From Chenopodium formosanum (lineage: Eukaryota; Streptophyta; Magnoliopsida; Caryophyllales; Amaranthaceae), in assembly GCA_024500155.1 (NCBI GenBank), contig CM044869.1, positions 48,563,898 to 48,627,897 on the forward strand: a stretch of 64,000 bases of DNA, written 5' to 3'. Below the pieces are notes generated by a model that searched no databases, was not told the DNA's origin, and saw only the letters and a program-made list of their open reading frames with translations. The position numbers and the translations under genes are program-made. Every line of letters starts with the position of its first letter. Position 1 is the stretch's first letter. Below, one piece after another: positions 48,901 through 61,300 of the stretch.

Positions 48901-51900
48901 TGTGGGTTCATTCTAAGCTTCCATTTTTCTTATTTTGGAAGAAATAAGTGCACAGAAATAAAACAGATATGGTAGATACCATCAAGTACCTTGACATCAT
49001 ATAGGTCGACATTGACAAATTGTAGCAGCTTAACGTTTAGTAAATTCTCCACCTAGTGTAGCCAAAAGATAAAATCAGCACTCAAAAGGACAATAATACA
49101 ATAAACAACACACCATAAGTTTTCTATACAGACATGGAAAAAACTCCCTTAATTCACAGGGAAACACCAAGTGTAGTCAATGACAGTTAACATTTTTACT
49201 CACTCCGTTATAAGTTAAACACAAACCATTTAGACAGTAGGAACTTTACAGTCTTCAACAAATATGTTCAGCTAACAATTATCTCGGTTATTTCATATTT
49301 AATTTTTAATAGAATTGTACGTAAAAACTAGGGTTTTGTTATTTACTCACGCTTTAAGTGCTTTTTTTTTCACAATTTGATAGCAAAGTCCCAGCGGGGA
49401 GAAACTACTCATTAGTCAAACTCAAGTCATCAAAGCTCAAAAGATACAATAAGAGAAGAAAAATCAGACATTCAGAAACTTTTACCAATATCCCACACAC
49501 TTGGACATGAACCACCTAAAATGCTTTCTCTCCCACAAAAGACGAAGCAATAGTCTATCACTAGCAAACTCTAAGATATTGCCAACAAACAAATGGAATG
49601 AGCTCAAACCCTGTTCGTTCCCACACATCTTTACAGACTTGTAGATTCCATAACAATCTTTTAAAATCCAAACTCCCCTGCAAGCTTCATAAGACCGACT
49701 TGATGAGCACCCTTGTGCTTCCAGACTTCCACATATTTCATGCCCCACACTTTTGAGAATAACAATGTGGGACACAAGGAATGCGATTTTTCAATGGGGG
49801 CAAAATTTTTTTCCCTGCAAGTCGTAACATTTTTCAATTGAGGCGATTTCATTTTTCCTGCAAGTCGTAACATTCTAGAACAATGCAAATCAGAGCCACC
49901 AGTAACTTGTGGAGTGATAACACATTGACCAAACTCAGAAGTTAAGTAACCAATATCAGATGAATGTGGTAGCACCAACTACCAAGTCTACCAACAACAC
50001 ATCCATCCACTCACAGCTAAACTAAACTAGTAAACTTCTCTTTCAAACAATTTGAGATAGATATTATGATTACTTTTATTAGTATATTTCTACACTGAAA
50101 TCTATGCACCACATTTATTCAATATAAAGATAAAAAATAATACATGCACCACTATTGATACTACCTATGTTCTTTTTTGTGTCCCATTAAGTATATTCCA
50201 TTCAAAGAGAGAAACTTTGGCAATGATGGATTAGAAATAACATATTCATGTGGGGTTTTGTTATTCATCTCAAAGTATAGTTTCAAAATAATAACATGTT
50301 GATGCGTATCCAAGACATCAATATCATCATTTTATTATTTTTATTTATTTTTGTTGAGTCATCTATTAATCATGAGGTTGAGTGGCGTCAATCCAAAAGT
50401 TACGCGTGATTAATCGAATTAGAGTTGGAGTAGAATTAGTACATTGATAAGATATTATTTTCTAATATTATAAGAAGATATATTTTGCTATTTAGGATAG
50501 GTTATTTGATATCTATATCTTATATATTTTATATATCTTTTAGTTATCCTAACGGCATGGGATGTTTGCCTATAAATATTCTTTATTTTCATTATTAAAG
50601 GTAGAGAAGTTTTGAGTTATGATCAATTCATATGAATTGTTTTAGCAAGAGAATTGCATATGATATTTTGCTGAGAAAGCTACCAATTTAATTGTTATTT
50701 AGTCTTGGCTAGATTAAATAGCTTCATATCCCCAAAATTCTTGAAGAGTCCATAGAAATACGCATCAAATTGGTGTGTCTGCTGCTATCGCTGTTAGGCG
50801 AGCGAAACGGAGCACTTCTTGAAGTTCATGCAAAATTTTGTTGAAATCGGGCCTAATAAAAATCAGTTTTGTAGGTCAGATTGTTTGGCTTTGTTCTCCT
50901 TCGTTTCTAAAGCTTTTGGGGTGATTCTTTTTTTCAAATTGGTTACTTTTTGTCTAGTTTTTACCTGAGGAATTTGAGAATTTTATGAGTAGCGTAGATA
51001 TTAAACTGGGTTCGTTTTTGGCAACTGGTCAAAAATCGAATTAGTCAGACAGTGTTGAGAAGAAATTAAACTGCAACCACTTGGCTGGGTATTTTTTGCT
51101 GAAATTTTGATCGAGTCTTGTAGACATATAGGGCTAGCATCATACAAAATTTCAGAATTTTTCAAGGTGTTTTGATTGGGTTTTTGTCCTCGAACTTTTG
51201 ATCAATTTTCGGGACTGGTTTTGTGTGTTTTCTAATTCACTTCAACATGGTGAATCAAGCTAAATTTGCTGCATTGTTGGATGAGCTCAAGAAAATTAAT
51301 GCTCGATTGGATAAGTCGGAAGAAGTTAATGCGACACTCCAGCAAGAACTACATAACCGTGACTCAACTCCGCACACACGCAATCACACAGTTGAAGAGA
51401 TCAAACTTGCTGATTTGCCCACTTTTGAAGGTGATGGAGACCCGGAAACTTATCTTGATTGGGAACGAAGGTTAGACCGTCTCTTTAGGTACAAGAACCT
51501 AGATGACACTAAGAGGTTTCACTATGCTATTCTTAAACTGGCCAAATATGCATCTCTTTGGTTTGAATCCTTTCAAAACCAACAAGAATGAGATGGGAAA
51601 GCACAACTTGCAACTTGGACTGAATTAAAACAAAAGATGAAGAAGAAATTTGTGCCACGATCGCATGAACAAGACTTGTTTTTGAGGCTAAACTCTTTGC
51701 AATAAGGGTACATGACAATTGATAACTATATCAAGGGATTTGAGAGGTTATATATAGCATGTGATTGTAAGGATGAGGAGGAACAAAAAATTGCTAAGTT
51801 TGTTCTTGGCCTCGCCTGCGTTTTAAGGTCGAATTGCAGCCCCTAACTACCTTCGATGACGTTTGCTCGTTGGCTATGAAGCTGGAAAAACAGAACAAGG

Positions 51901-54900
51901 GGAAGAGTTTCGTTTTTGGGCAATTTTCGGCACCAAAAGCTGAGCATATTGCTGCCCACGAAACTGAACAACAAGCTGCCACCAAAGACGACACCATGGC
52001 TGCCTTAAAAAGAAAACTTGAAAAGGCTCCACTCTCGCAGCAACCAACGAGGAAGACAGTATGTTTTCGGTGCCAAGGTTTGGGTCATGTTGCCAAACAA
52101 TGCCCCAATCGTTCCATGGTTACACGGGAGGAATTTTATACGTTTATGTTGCATAATATGGATGATGTTACAGTAGATGAGCAACAACAACTTTTGAACG
52201 ATATTACGTCGTCGGATTTTTGGGAAGCTCAACCACGATGCACTCCGGAAGATGAGGGACATGCTTTGGTCTTGCGGCGTTCTATGATTTCCGCTTCGGA
52301 GGATGATTTTGACACTCAAAGGTGTAATCTCTTCCACTCAAATTGTCTTGTTAAGGATAAAGTGTGCTCTCTTATCATTGATAGTGGAAGTTGCACTAAT
52401 GTGTGTGCTCTAAATTTAGCCGAATCTTTGCAATTACCTATGCGTAAACACCCTCATGCTTACAAATTAAATTGGTTGAATGACGATGGAGGTGTTTGGG
52501 TTCGAAAGCAAGCATTGGTGGATGAAATGTGGTTCAACGCAATTCCTATGATTGCTTGTGCTCTACTTTTAGGTCGTCCATGGCAAACCGATCGTCGTGT
52601 CATCCACAATGGCAAGACAAATGAGTATTCTGTGCTTATGGGGGATAAACGGTTGCTCCTCCAACCTTTACCACCAAGAAGGCAGTCACCTACAACTAAA
52701 CAAGAGAGTTCTAATAATCATGTATGCTTGAGTTCTTGCCGTGACGAGGTGCTTGATACTACCACTACTAAGAAAGATCGACACAACCAAGTACTACAAT
52801 TGAGGAAGGGTACAACATTGGATGTTGGTGATCGAGTTTGGTTGTCACTCACAGCTCAAAGGCTTCACGTGAATCACAAGGATGGTGAACCTATGGATGA
52901 GGGTCCATTCCAAATCATTGACAAGGTGGGGTATGAAACCTTCAAGGTCCTATTGGGTGATGGAGTGTGTGCTACCTTGTCTTCGTGCGACCTAGTTCCT
53001 TGTTTTCCCGATGAAACTTGAGGACAAGTTTTTTTTCAAGAGGGGGAGTATGATGCGTATCCAAGACATCAACATCATCATTTTATTATTTTTATTTATT
53101 TTTATTGAGTCATCTATTAATCATGAGGTTGAGTGGCGTCAATCCAAAAGTTATGCGTGATTAATCAAATTAGAGTTGGAGTAGAATTAGTAGATTGATA
53201 AGATATTATTTTCTAATATTATTAGAAGATATATTTTGCTATTTAGGATAGGTTATTTGATATCTATATCTTATATATTTTATTTATCTTTTAGTTATCC
53301 TAACGGCATGGGATGTTTGCCTATAAATATTCTTCATTTTCATTATTAAAGGTAGAGAAGTTTTGAGTTATGATCAATTCGTATGAATTGTTTTAGCAAG
53401 AGAATTGCATATGATATTTTGCCGAGAAAGCTACCAATTTAGTTGTTATTTAGTCTTGGCTAGATTAAATAGCTTCATATCCCCAAAATTCTTGAAGAGT
53501 CCATAGAAATACGCATCACATGTAATCATTTATTACAAAGGAAGTACCTGTGATCTAAGAACTTCCTTGTACGTACCGATCTCTCTCAAGGCAATAGTAA
53601 ATTTTGCCATGACTGGGCCTGTATTAGATGATTACACATGAAAATATATATGATGAACCGAAAATATGGATTAGAAAATCCTAAACAAAATAACTTTAAA
53701 AAACAATCTTCTAAAGAGAAGCATTATATTATCCATATAGAAGAGGAGAAAATCAAAGATGAAATACCTCCAAAAGAAACACCTAAAGGATCATTATTCC
53801 CTCCTGCAAATGTTTCAAGTGCGCTTGCAAAAGCAACATCTGCATCATAACCCTCTCCAAGCCCTTCCCTGGATTCATGTTGATAGCACAAGTTCAGAAA
53901 ATTAGAAAGAAAAGGAGCTTAGGGCGCAGCATGTCACAACCTTCATTGATGAATATGAGCTTGCTGACACAAATTCCTAAAAAACACAAGATATAGCACT
54001 TGTTCAAGTCATCCTATATTTCCTTTACTGCTTTTGCATTAGCACACTAGCTTATTCAATAAAAAGGTCCAAGCTCCTTAAAAACACTCCTTACATCTAT
54101 ACTCCTTAAAAATAAAGATGAAACCAAATATTGAGAAAACTAGTTAATCCTCATGGTTATAATCAACAGGAGTCCAAATACCCCAAAAAACATGTTGCAA
54201 CTAGTTAAATACAAGTAGCATTCAGCCAATAAAACAACAGGCCTCCTGACAAATGTTTAATTAACTCATAAACTTCCTACCGCTAATTCTCACTTCTAAT
54301 AGTTATCTGTTCTGAATAAAAAGTCAAAGACCCTCCATACATAAAGCCCAACCCCTTCACCGGTCATTACAATAAACCAATCTGTAAGGAAGGATAAAAG
54401 GGGCGTTCAACAAGTCATGAATAGATAATCGATCACAAAAAAGTCTCTAGGCCATGGATGATTTAACGTTGCTGGTACATAAACTTAATACTGTGCTTAA
54501 AACCAATTAAAATAGTAACATAAATAATTGCCAAACTTATGAAGGAAACAAGATAATATATATAGAACTATATAAGCTACTAAAATACAACAAACTCCTA
54601 GACCCCAATATAAAGGACACTTGAGACTTGAGAGCCTCATTTATCGCATTGATGAAGGTATTATACATTATATAAGAATCAAGCAAAAACAGCAGAAAAA
54701 TAAAAAAAATGTTGCTGCCTTACGTGTACTTGTGACATCCTTTGTAAAACTTTAAACTTCGATCCTTCAGCAATTCAGAGTTTTCTTCCAAGCATTGAAG
54801 CTGTTTCACCAACCAAATAATATAGCTAAGTACTTTGTTCAGCTGGGAACTACTCGGGGTGAAATTCCCCATTACAAAAAAAACAAAAAAACAAAAAAAC

Positions 54901-55416
54901 AAATAAAAATCTTTTTAAGTAATTTTACAGTTTCAATTATACACATCCTATCAAAGAAAAAGCTGATTTATATCTGGTTTTAATGCTTGGACCACCAACT
55001 CTTATTAGCTAATGGTAACATTTTGATCAATTTTGAAAGCTAATATAAGAAACTACCAATTATTTGTTTTTATTCATATGGTACACGAGCAACATTAAAA
55101 ACAGAATTTAATCTCAGGTCTGGAGTATCAACCCAGGCTTTAACTTTTAACAAACAAATTAAGTTCATTGGCATTGTAAAGACCATGTAATCAAATCGGA
55201 TGATACATAGACTAAAACAAATTATAACAACAGCTTTCATTGTCCTAAATTGTATTAACAAAATCCCTTGTAATTTGTTATACCTCATATACAGTGATCA
55301 AATAAAAATTAGAAAAAATCAAATAAAATGAAAATTATGTAAGATATAATAACCTGAGTTCTAAACATGGGAGAATCATCCAGCTTTAAAAAGTCCAATT
55401 TTGAGCCTTCGCCCAT
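39908..55416 (-). CDS. ARF GTPase-activating protein, BAR-PH-ArfGAP-ankyrin (AGD class)
   Basis: Promotes GTP hydrolysis on ARF GTPases during vesicle trafficking at membranes. Nineteen coding exons (all -): 55416-55354, 54800-54724, 53868-53768, 53618-53548, 49052-48990, 48632-48588, 46726-46661, 46558-46511, 46388-46293, 46206-46165, 45694-45479, 45369-45238, 45158-44931, 44816-44730, 44583-44269, 43821-43676, 43582-43489, 42686-42196, 40022-39908. Together they close as 832 codons. The BAR domain covers ~1-225 (LDDSPMFRTQ at the start), PH ~297-440 (GYLFKRSSSLRADWKRR), the ArfGAP finger C514-x2-C517-x16-C534-x2-C537 with arginine finger R542 in GVHRNLG, and ankyrin repeats ~739-830. Length and order match Arabidopsis AGD1-AGD4, closest in look to AGD3 (SCARFACE/VAN3); the exact paralogue is not settled. 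All junctions are GT-AG. TTTTGCAG just before the ATG suggests a 5' UTR intron. Introns 4 and 6 hold transposons. Confidence 0.93.
46927..48087. mobile_element. Mutator-like element with GC-rich core (Pack-MULE candidate)
   Basis: Terminal inverted repeats of about 115 bp (46927-47041 and 47973-48087), beginning GGAAAAATT and sharing CTAAATAATACAAACTTTAGG and GTGTCCGCTTTAAACAAGT. They are bounded by an exact 9-bp duplication TATTTAATA (46918-46926 and 48088-48096). Long ends plus 9-bp targets define Mutator-like elements. The core (47200-47830) is strikingly GC-rich and C/G-skewed against AT-rich flanks, with a GCTAGGGTTTTTGATGATGG word that resembles a plant gene start. No known protein was recognised in it. 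The element sits in AGD intron 6. Confidence 0.88.
49784..49875. repeat. Two-copy ~45-bp tandem repeat in an AGD intron
   Basis: TTTTCAATGGGGGC, then CCTGCAAGTCGTAACATT, recurs as TTTCAATTGAGGC, then CCTGCAAGTCGTAACATT. The second half is identical in both units. Confidence 0.7.
50300..50767 (+). repeat. 5' LTR of the intronic gypsy element
   Basis: 468 bp, TG...CA ends with a longer TGATGCGTAT/ATACGCATCA terminal pairing. A TATAAATATTC-like promoter word is at about 50571. Confidence 0.92.
51247..51833 (+). pseudogene. gag N-terminal and capsid part, interrupted
   Basis: The frame opens at MVNQAKFAALLDELKKIN, a heptad-like segment, followed by LADLPTFEGDGDPETYLDW, the usual start of a gypsy capsid domain. 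It is cut by a TGA near 51590, a TAA near 51703 and a frameshift near 51815, after which the frame at 51834 takes over. Family features continue across the stops (W-ELK-KMKKKFVP, YIKGFERL). Confidence 0.85.
51834..53021 (+). CDS. gag zinc knuckle-protease-integrase tail frame
   Basis: An uninterrupted 395-codon frame. It starts inside gag (LTTFDDVCSLAMKLEKQ). At about residues 77-90 is a CX2CX4HX4C zinc knuckle (CFRCQGLGHVAKQC). At about 178-215 is a retropepsin-type aspartic protease with active-site DSG (LIIDSGSCTNVCALNLAES). From about residue 330 to the end is the DVGDRVWLSL and EGPFQIIDKVGYETFKV region found at the C-terminus of gypsy integrases. Reverse transcriptase, RNase H and the integrase catalytic core, which should lie between, are absent, yet the frame stays open. 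The ATG may not be the natural start, since the frame belongs to the disrupted gag upstream. Confidence 0.85.
   Translation: MQPLTTFDDVCSLAMKLEKQNKGKSFVFGQFSAPKAEHIAAHETEQQAATKDDTMAALKRKLEKAPLSQQPTRKTVCFRCQGLGHVAKQCPNRSMVTREEFYTFMLHNMDDVTVDEQQQLLNDITSSDFWEAQPRCTPEDEGHALVLRRSMISASEDDFDTQRCNLFHSNCLVKDKVCSLIIDSGSCTNVCALNLAESLQLPMRKHPHAYKLNWLNDDGGVWVRKQALVDEMWFNAIPMIACALLLGRPWQTDRRVIHNGKTNEYSVLMGDKRLLLQPLPPRRQSPTTKQESSNNHVCLSSCRDEVLDTTTTKKDRHNQVLQLRKGTTLDVGDRVWLSLTAQRLHVNHKDGEPMDEGPFQIIDKVGYETFKVLLGDGVCATLSSCDLVPCFPDET
53051..53518 (+). repeat. 3' LTR of the intronic gypsy element
   Basis: 468 bp, the same length as the 5' copy, with about ten substitutions by eye, followed by the CATGT target copy. 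Confidence 0.92.
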
Positions 55417-55462
55417 TCTTTTCTGCAAAACAATATTTCAATAATTCCATACCAAAAATTTA

Positions 55463-55504
<42 letters not shown>

Positions 55505-58046
55505 AAAATACCCACATAAATGTATACTTTCTGACAAAATTAAGGATTAAATTAAATACCCGAGGAGATAGACCGTAACAGAACATGCAATTTCCTTCAA
55601 ACAAGCAATTCTCTTACTTTTGCAATTTTTTGATACCAAATTTTTGATGAATTTATGAATAAAGTTTGAAAAAATCAAACCCAGAAAAGGCCTTAATTCA
55701 AGAACAAATTTTTAATACTATATAGAAAAATGATCACGTAAAGCAGGGAATTCCAAATTCCATAGAAAGAAATAAAAATAAAAGAGAGAGAAAAAGTGGA
55801 TATCTGGAAATATTTTCTAATTATAAACATTTAGTTTTTCAGTTGAAAAGGAAAGTACTTAAATTAATTAAAACAGATAAGATAAAATAAAATGGAAGAT
55901 TTGTGCATTTGTCATTGTTTTATTTTTGAGAGAGAAAAAAGGAGCGCGTTAAGAGGACGGCTTTTCATGTTTTTTTATTTAAATGACAAAACAAGATTTG
56001 GTGATGCCCAAAAAAAACATGGGAGGCATGTCTGTTTCTTTCTTTCTTTTTTTTTTTCTTTTTTTTTTTCACAATGTTTATATTGTTGTGTGTGTTTATG
56101 TCAATTTTCATCCTTTTATGAGAACGACTTCTTTGAAATAGGGTGCTCTTATTGATTTTTTTCGGATGGAAAGCCAATATCTAAATTATCCGTTGTATAT
56201 AGTTGTTAGTTTATATTACTTTTTTTTCATATATTTTTTAAATTGTGTGTCGTTTAAATATGTAATGTCATAATGGACAATATTGTAATAAATAAGAAAG
56301 TTAGAATATTTTCAACAAAACTAGCAATAACATGAAATTTTAACTGTTAAGTTGCAAATATTCATTAGAGTAGCGGATAGCTGTCATATATAGATGGTTT
56401 AAAATTAATTGTCATAATAGTTACTCCCTCCGTTCCATTATAATTGACACACATTCACTTTATTAGCTATACCATACCTTTAATACGCCAATAAATAAAT
56501 TTAATTATATAAAATATTTCACTACTTACTAATAGCGCTTTTCATCCAAATTTTCGTCTCTTGAACCCTACTTTTTACTTTCTTGTTTCCCCTCAAATTA
56601 ATTTTACTACCTTTACTCCAAGATTTCTCCATTATTTTGTCAAAATTTTCATCTCCGTCTTAGATTTTAATCATGATCATTCACTTCTCTCACCCTCCAT
56701 TGCCTCCATTATACTTGTTCTTGCTTCCATTAATTTATGATGGTCTCATCTCAATTGTCTCTCACTCACCATCGTATTTGTTCTTTTCTTCATGTATTAC
56801 TTCAATTCATACCTCAATGGCATTCATTTCACCTTCAAGCCTTATTCATACTCCATGTAGCCCAAATTTTTAAAGTTCCAAATTTTTAGAATTTGTAGCC
56901 CACGCATTTGAAGCAACTAGCACGCACAATGACACCTTTCCAGGCAAAAAATTGAATTTGTAGTACAAGAAGATGAAGTAACAGATTTATAAAAGTTGCT
57001 CAAAATTACTAAGATGGAATTTATGTTATTTTGCATTGAACCTATTTCATTTGTATCAAGCTAATTTTGTTTTAAGTGCCCATCAATTTGGCCAAATGAT
57101 TATTATTCCAGGCATAAGAACTTTTTTATATTTTTTTTTTGAGAGAGGGGGGGGGGGGGGGGGGGGGGGGGGGTGGGGAATCTGGGGATCCAGGCCTTAG
57201 AATCTCATTCTCAATGTGCTCATGGATTTGCCTACTAGCTGCGTATTTTGTCACTTTGGGTTGCATAAGGAATTAGTTATGTGTCGCGGTGTTTCACTTG
57301 AATTGTGAAAAATGACATCGAAAGGGTCAATGTAGGAGTTTCTAATGAATCTTCAAAGAAATATTCATAAACATAGCATGGATTTCATGACAAGGACAAT
57401 CAAAAGGAGAACATTTCAAAAGGACAAAATTCATGCATAAGTTTTACGTTATATTTCCATGAGAAACAATCATACAAATGTAATTAGGTTCACGGGTCAA
57501 AGTGGATTCGCGGATAACAGTAAGTAAAAGGCCCAAGGAAAAAAGATCCACCCCAAATTGGCCTTTACTCGATTCAATTTGACACAATGCTGCAATCTAA
57601 AGGTAACAATACATTTACCGTGTTAAAGATTCAAAAATAGGCAATTTATTTGTTTATAAATTTCTGGAAACAAGAAAAAGAAACCAAAAATAGGTAATGG
57701 TGGGATTAATTTGGCTTGACAATTGATTTTTGACAGTATATTTTGTTAATAGAATGAGTAGAATAGGTGGGACCGTGTATCAATTCGTTAGGCATGAGAC
57801 ATGCAAATATACTATAAACAGGCAGCAAAGCACCAGCAGATACTAATTCAAAGGAAGGATTTCACGTAAGGTGAATGGCCGGCAAATCACATACTGCAAG
57901 TATACATTAAATCAATTGGTTGAATCCTTGCAACTAAATTTCTAAACAATGCCGTCTCATTTGTTTTCAATCGACAACTGTTCACGTGGACTTGTAAAGC
58001 TAACGCAAGAAACAGGCACAAATGCACAATTGATTGAGTTTTAGCT

Positions 58047-58092
<46 letters not shown>

Positions 58093-58374
58093 TAGTCTGG
58101 AAGATCAAACATCCAGGAAGAACTGACGCCCCAAGTTTCACTTTTTCGACATCCACAAACAACATGCTAAGATTATAAAACTAAGCAATACAAAACTGTG
58201 AAATACAAAATTGTTCATTTATCAGAAACAATGATGAACTAAAATCAGAATCAAAGCTAAAATAAATAAATAAAGACAGGTCCTAATCGCTTTCAGTGTC
58301 AGTTTATCAATTTTCAGCAACACTCCAGAAAAGCTCCCTTTAGAAGAAAAGAAAATGGTACTTGAAAATGGTAC
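55417..58374. other. AGD upstream / SRP68 downstream intergenic region
   Basis: It holds the AGD promoter and leader and the SRP68 3' UTR. Low-complexity tracts are prominent: A-run 55464-55500, G-run 57147-57173 and T-run 58048-58088. A Stowaway-like end TACTCCCTCCGTTCC lies at about 56422 without a recognisable partner. No further gene was recognised. Confidence 0.6.
57147..57173 (+). repeat. Poly-G tract of 27 bases
   Basis: An uninterrupted run of G preceded by GAGAGA and followed by TGGGG. It is long enough to form G-quadruplex or slipped structures. Its exact length may be uncertain in an assembly. Confidence 0.9.
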
Positions 58375-61300
58375 TTATCTCCAAGGCCAGAAGCCTCTTG
58401 TCTTCTTCATCCTGTTGTCAAGAGTAGGGAACTCAATCATGTTGTAGGCAAGATCGAGAACTATTGGATTCCTTGGGACTGCTTGGAAAGCTGGAGGGAA
58501 GGCTTCAATGCGGGGAGGTACTTTTGTGTTGGAATCACAGACAGCAGGCTCGTACACATCAAGTTTCTCAGCAAGGAGTTTATCCTGTTAGAATGAAGTC
58601 GAGTGAACTATAAGATTATATATACACCAGCATACATAATATGTAGACCAGTGGATGATGCCAATACCCTTATCTTTCCCTCCAAAAACAAAGTAGTGAG
58701 CAGAGTTAGTAAGATAAGGCTTCAATGTGGCTTACCTGACTACGTATTCCCCCAAGCAATAGTGAGACACCTTGTAGCACACAAGCTGGGCAACTATTTA
58801 CGATCAGGGAGAAGTATGATATAAATCCTCCCCACCCACCCCACCCTTTTTTAGGTCGAATATAATTTTTTACTGCAAGCACATAACCCCTTTGACATTG
58901 GGATTCAGAACCTAGGTACCTTTTATTTATATTATACACTAGTGCAGGGAAATGCTTTCAAAGAAAACATTTCATAGAAGAGTAAACCATAATTTTGGTA
59001 GACAAACCTTCTTATCAGCCCCAGTCAGAGACATATTTGATATCTTTTTAGAAAGCTTTTCAGGAATCTTCTGCTCTTCCAAGATTCCGGTAGCATGCTC
59101 TATACAAATGTTTGATCTGCACTGTTGATGTAATGCCTTCAACTCTGCCATCATTCCCTGTCATGAAGAAAGTGTACCAATCAACCTTCTGGCAGTTATA
59201 CTCACTAATCAATAAAGCTACAATTTACTTCACCAAAGGAAAAAAAATAAAAATAAAGCTACAATTTACAGTTCAAAGCAAGGATACAAGATAAGCAGTC
59301 AGCAGGTACAACAAAATTTCCTAGGCATCAACTTTAACATTACACACAAAATCCTTCCATCAGATATTTAATTCTCTTCCAGGGAATTCTGTAAAGTAAT
59401 GCCCCCAACATTCTTTTCCTCTTGCCTCAAAAGAGACATATACAGCACAAAGCATCTGCAAACATGCTGCGATTCACATGATGGTAAACTGACCTGTTCA
59501 CTGTTTTCCACGCTCTGCAATTTTTGCAGTGCGTTCTCCGTCACAGAAAGAGCACGAGAATATAATGCATAAGCTTCAGCTCTCTTTCCCGCCAAACTGT
59601 AGGATTTCGCCAGGTAAAAGCACCTTCAAAAATTGCAGTGCGATGTTAGAAATTATTAATCCTTAACATATTCTGAGAAATACAAATACTTATCAGGTAA
59701 ACTATCATGACAGCATCGGCAGCAATAATCAAGGAATGCTCACAACACTCGCTGGGAAGCAGAATTCACATTTACCCCTTGCATGCATATAGCGAAAACT
59801 AAAAAATAATCATGCACTTATTGCAATTTCTGTTTAGGTAAGCAGAACTTCACAATTGAAAAAGAATAAGGAGTTCACACAAATAAGGTCTAATCTCTAA
59901 TGTATGAGTTTGAAATGACTAAAGCACATACCAAGCGTTTGTTTGAAAAGATATTCTATACACATACCTCAAGTCCTCAAACCCACAAGGTAGGGGTTTA
60001 GAAACCCAAGGGGAGAGGAGGGTATGGCTCATACCAAGCATTCAAGCATCAGATATGAAAGAAAATAAAAAATATACCTTTCTGCACGGAAAGCTAAACT
60101 TTTGAGAGTGCATTCCTCAGCAAATGCCACTTCTTCACCTTTACTATCCCTCCCAGAAGTGACTAAGTCAGACAAATCAGCTACATTCTGCAAATGATGA
60201 CAGCTGAACATGATTTTTTTCCATAACATTTTACATGCTTGAACATATGGAATACCAACCACCGTCATGGCGTCATCCAATCAAGAAACCGGTTTATATA
60301 TCCAAAACGAGTATCATTCTGAATGCTTACTTGTAATAGAAGATCGTACAAGCGAACTAGTTCCTCGGGTTTGGTAACCTTTTCATTTTTGTCATCACGG
60401 TTTCTGCTGAGTTTGCTCTTGGCAATACTAACTAAAAGCTGGTTTCGCTCAATGGTACGTTGTCCAAGAACGGCACTTACAGCTTTGTCAAGTCCATTCA
60501 ATTCATCTTTCACATTTTCAGCACTCCCTGCAGTAACCTATGTGACAAAGTTTTAACCAATCATTATTTTGGACACTAAAAGCCACCTTTGAAATCAAGC
60601 CACAAGAAGACATAAAAGTAATCAACATGGTACCAAACTACCAGAAGCAATGCATACCAAATCATTGCGAATGCAACTCCTTGCATCATGATAGGCAGAA
60701 AAAATTTTGTCAAAGACAGCAAGTTTTTTCTCAGCTGACAGCGAGTCTGCAGTTGGACCCTGAATATCCTTCTCCAATTCCTGAGCTACTCACATGTAGA
60801 AATAAAAAGCTATAAATTATATAGGTTCAGATGTATATAGTGTAGGTTCAGAAAATAGCAACAACTAGAATTTGAAGATAGACAAGATACTCCATCTCCA
60901 GAAGCAAGCTCTGGAAGAGCCAACCCCTTGCTTCCGTTTTTATGCCCATTACTTACACATACCCTCAAGATAAACTTTGGGGAGAAATGTCGTAGATAAA
61001 CCTCAACTATGGAGTGACAGGGTAGCAAGTTAATTTAGTTTATTTTATAACAAAATGAAGCAGATACAAGAGTTACTGCAAAGCAAATAAAATATAACCA
61101 TTTATCGACTCCTTTCAATCAATCAATCAAAGCCTTAATCCCATAAGTGGGGTCGGCTATATTTAATTATCGACTCCTCTGGCGAATAAAATCTTGAATG
61201 GTAGTAAATGATGAGTTTTTATTGAGTTGAAATAATACTACTAGCAAAGAGAAGGCTATATATAATTATATATACTCACAGCTTGTTAAATCAGATGAAC

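Larger units (their letters stand above)
50300..53518 (+). mobile_element. Internally deleted Ty3/gypsy LTR retrotransposon
   Basis: Two 468-bp LTRs (50300-50767 and 53051-53518; TGATGCGTATCC...ACGCATCA) with roughly ten differences by eye. They are flanked by an exact 5-bp duplication CATGT (50295-50299 and 53519-53523). A primer-site candidate TGGTGTGTCTGCTG starts at 50771 and a purine tract AAGAGGGGGAG ends just before the 3' LTR. The 3219-bp element keeps gag, protease and the integrase C-terminus but has lost reverse transcriptase, RNase H and the integrase core. It lies in AGD intron 4, opposite in orientation to the gene. Confidence 0.92.
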
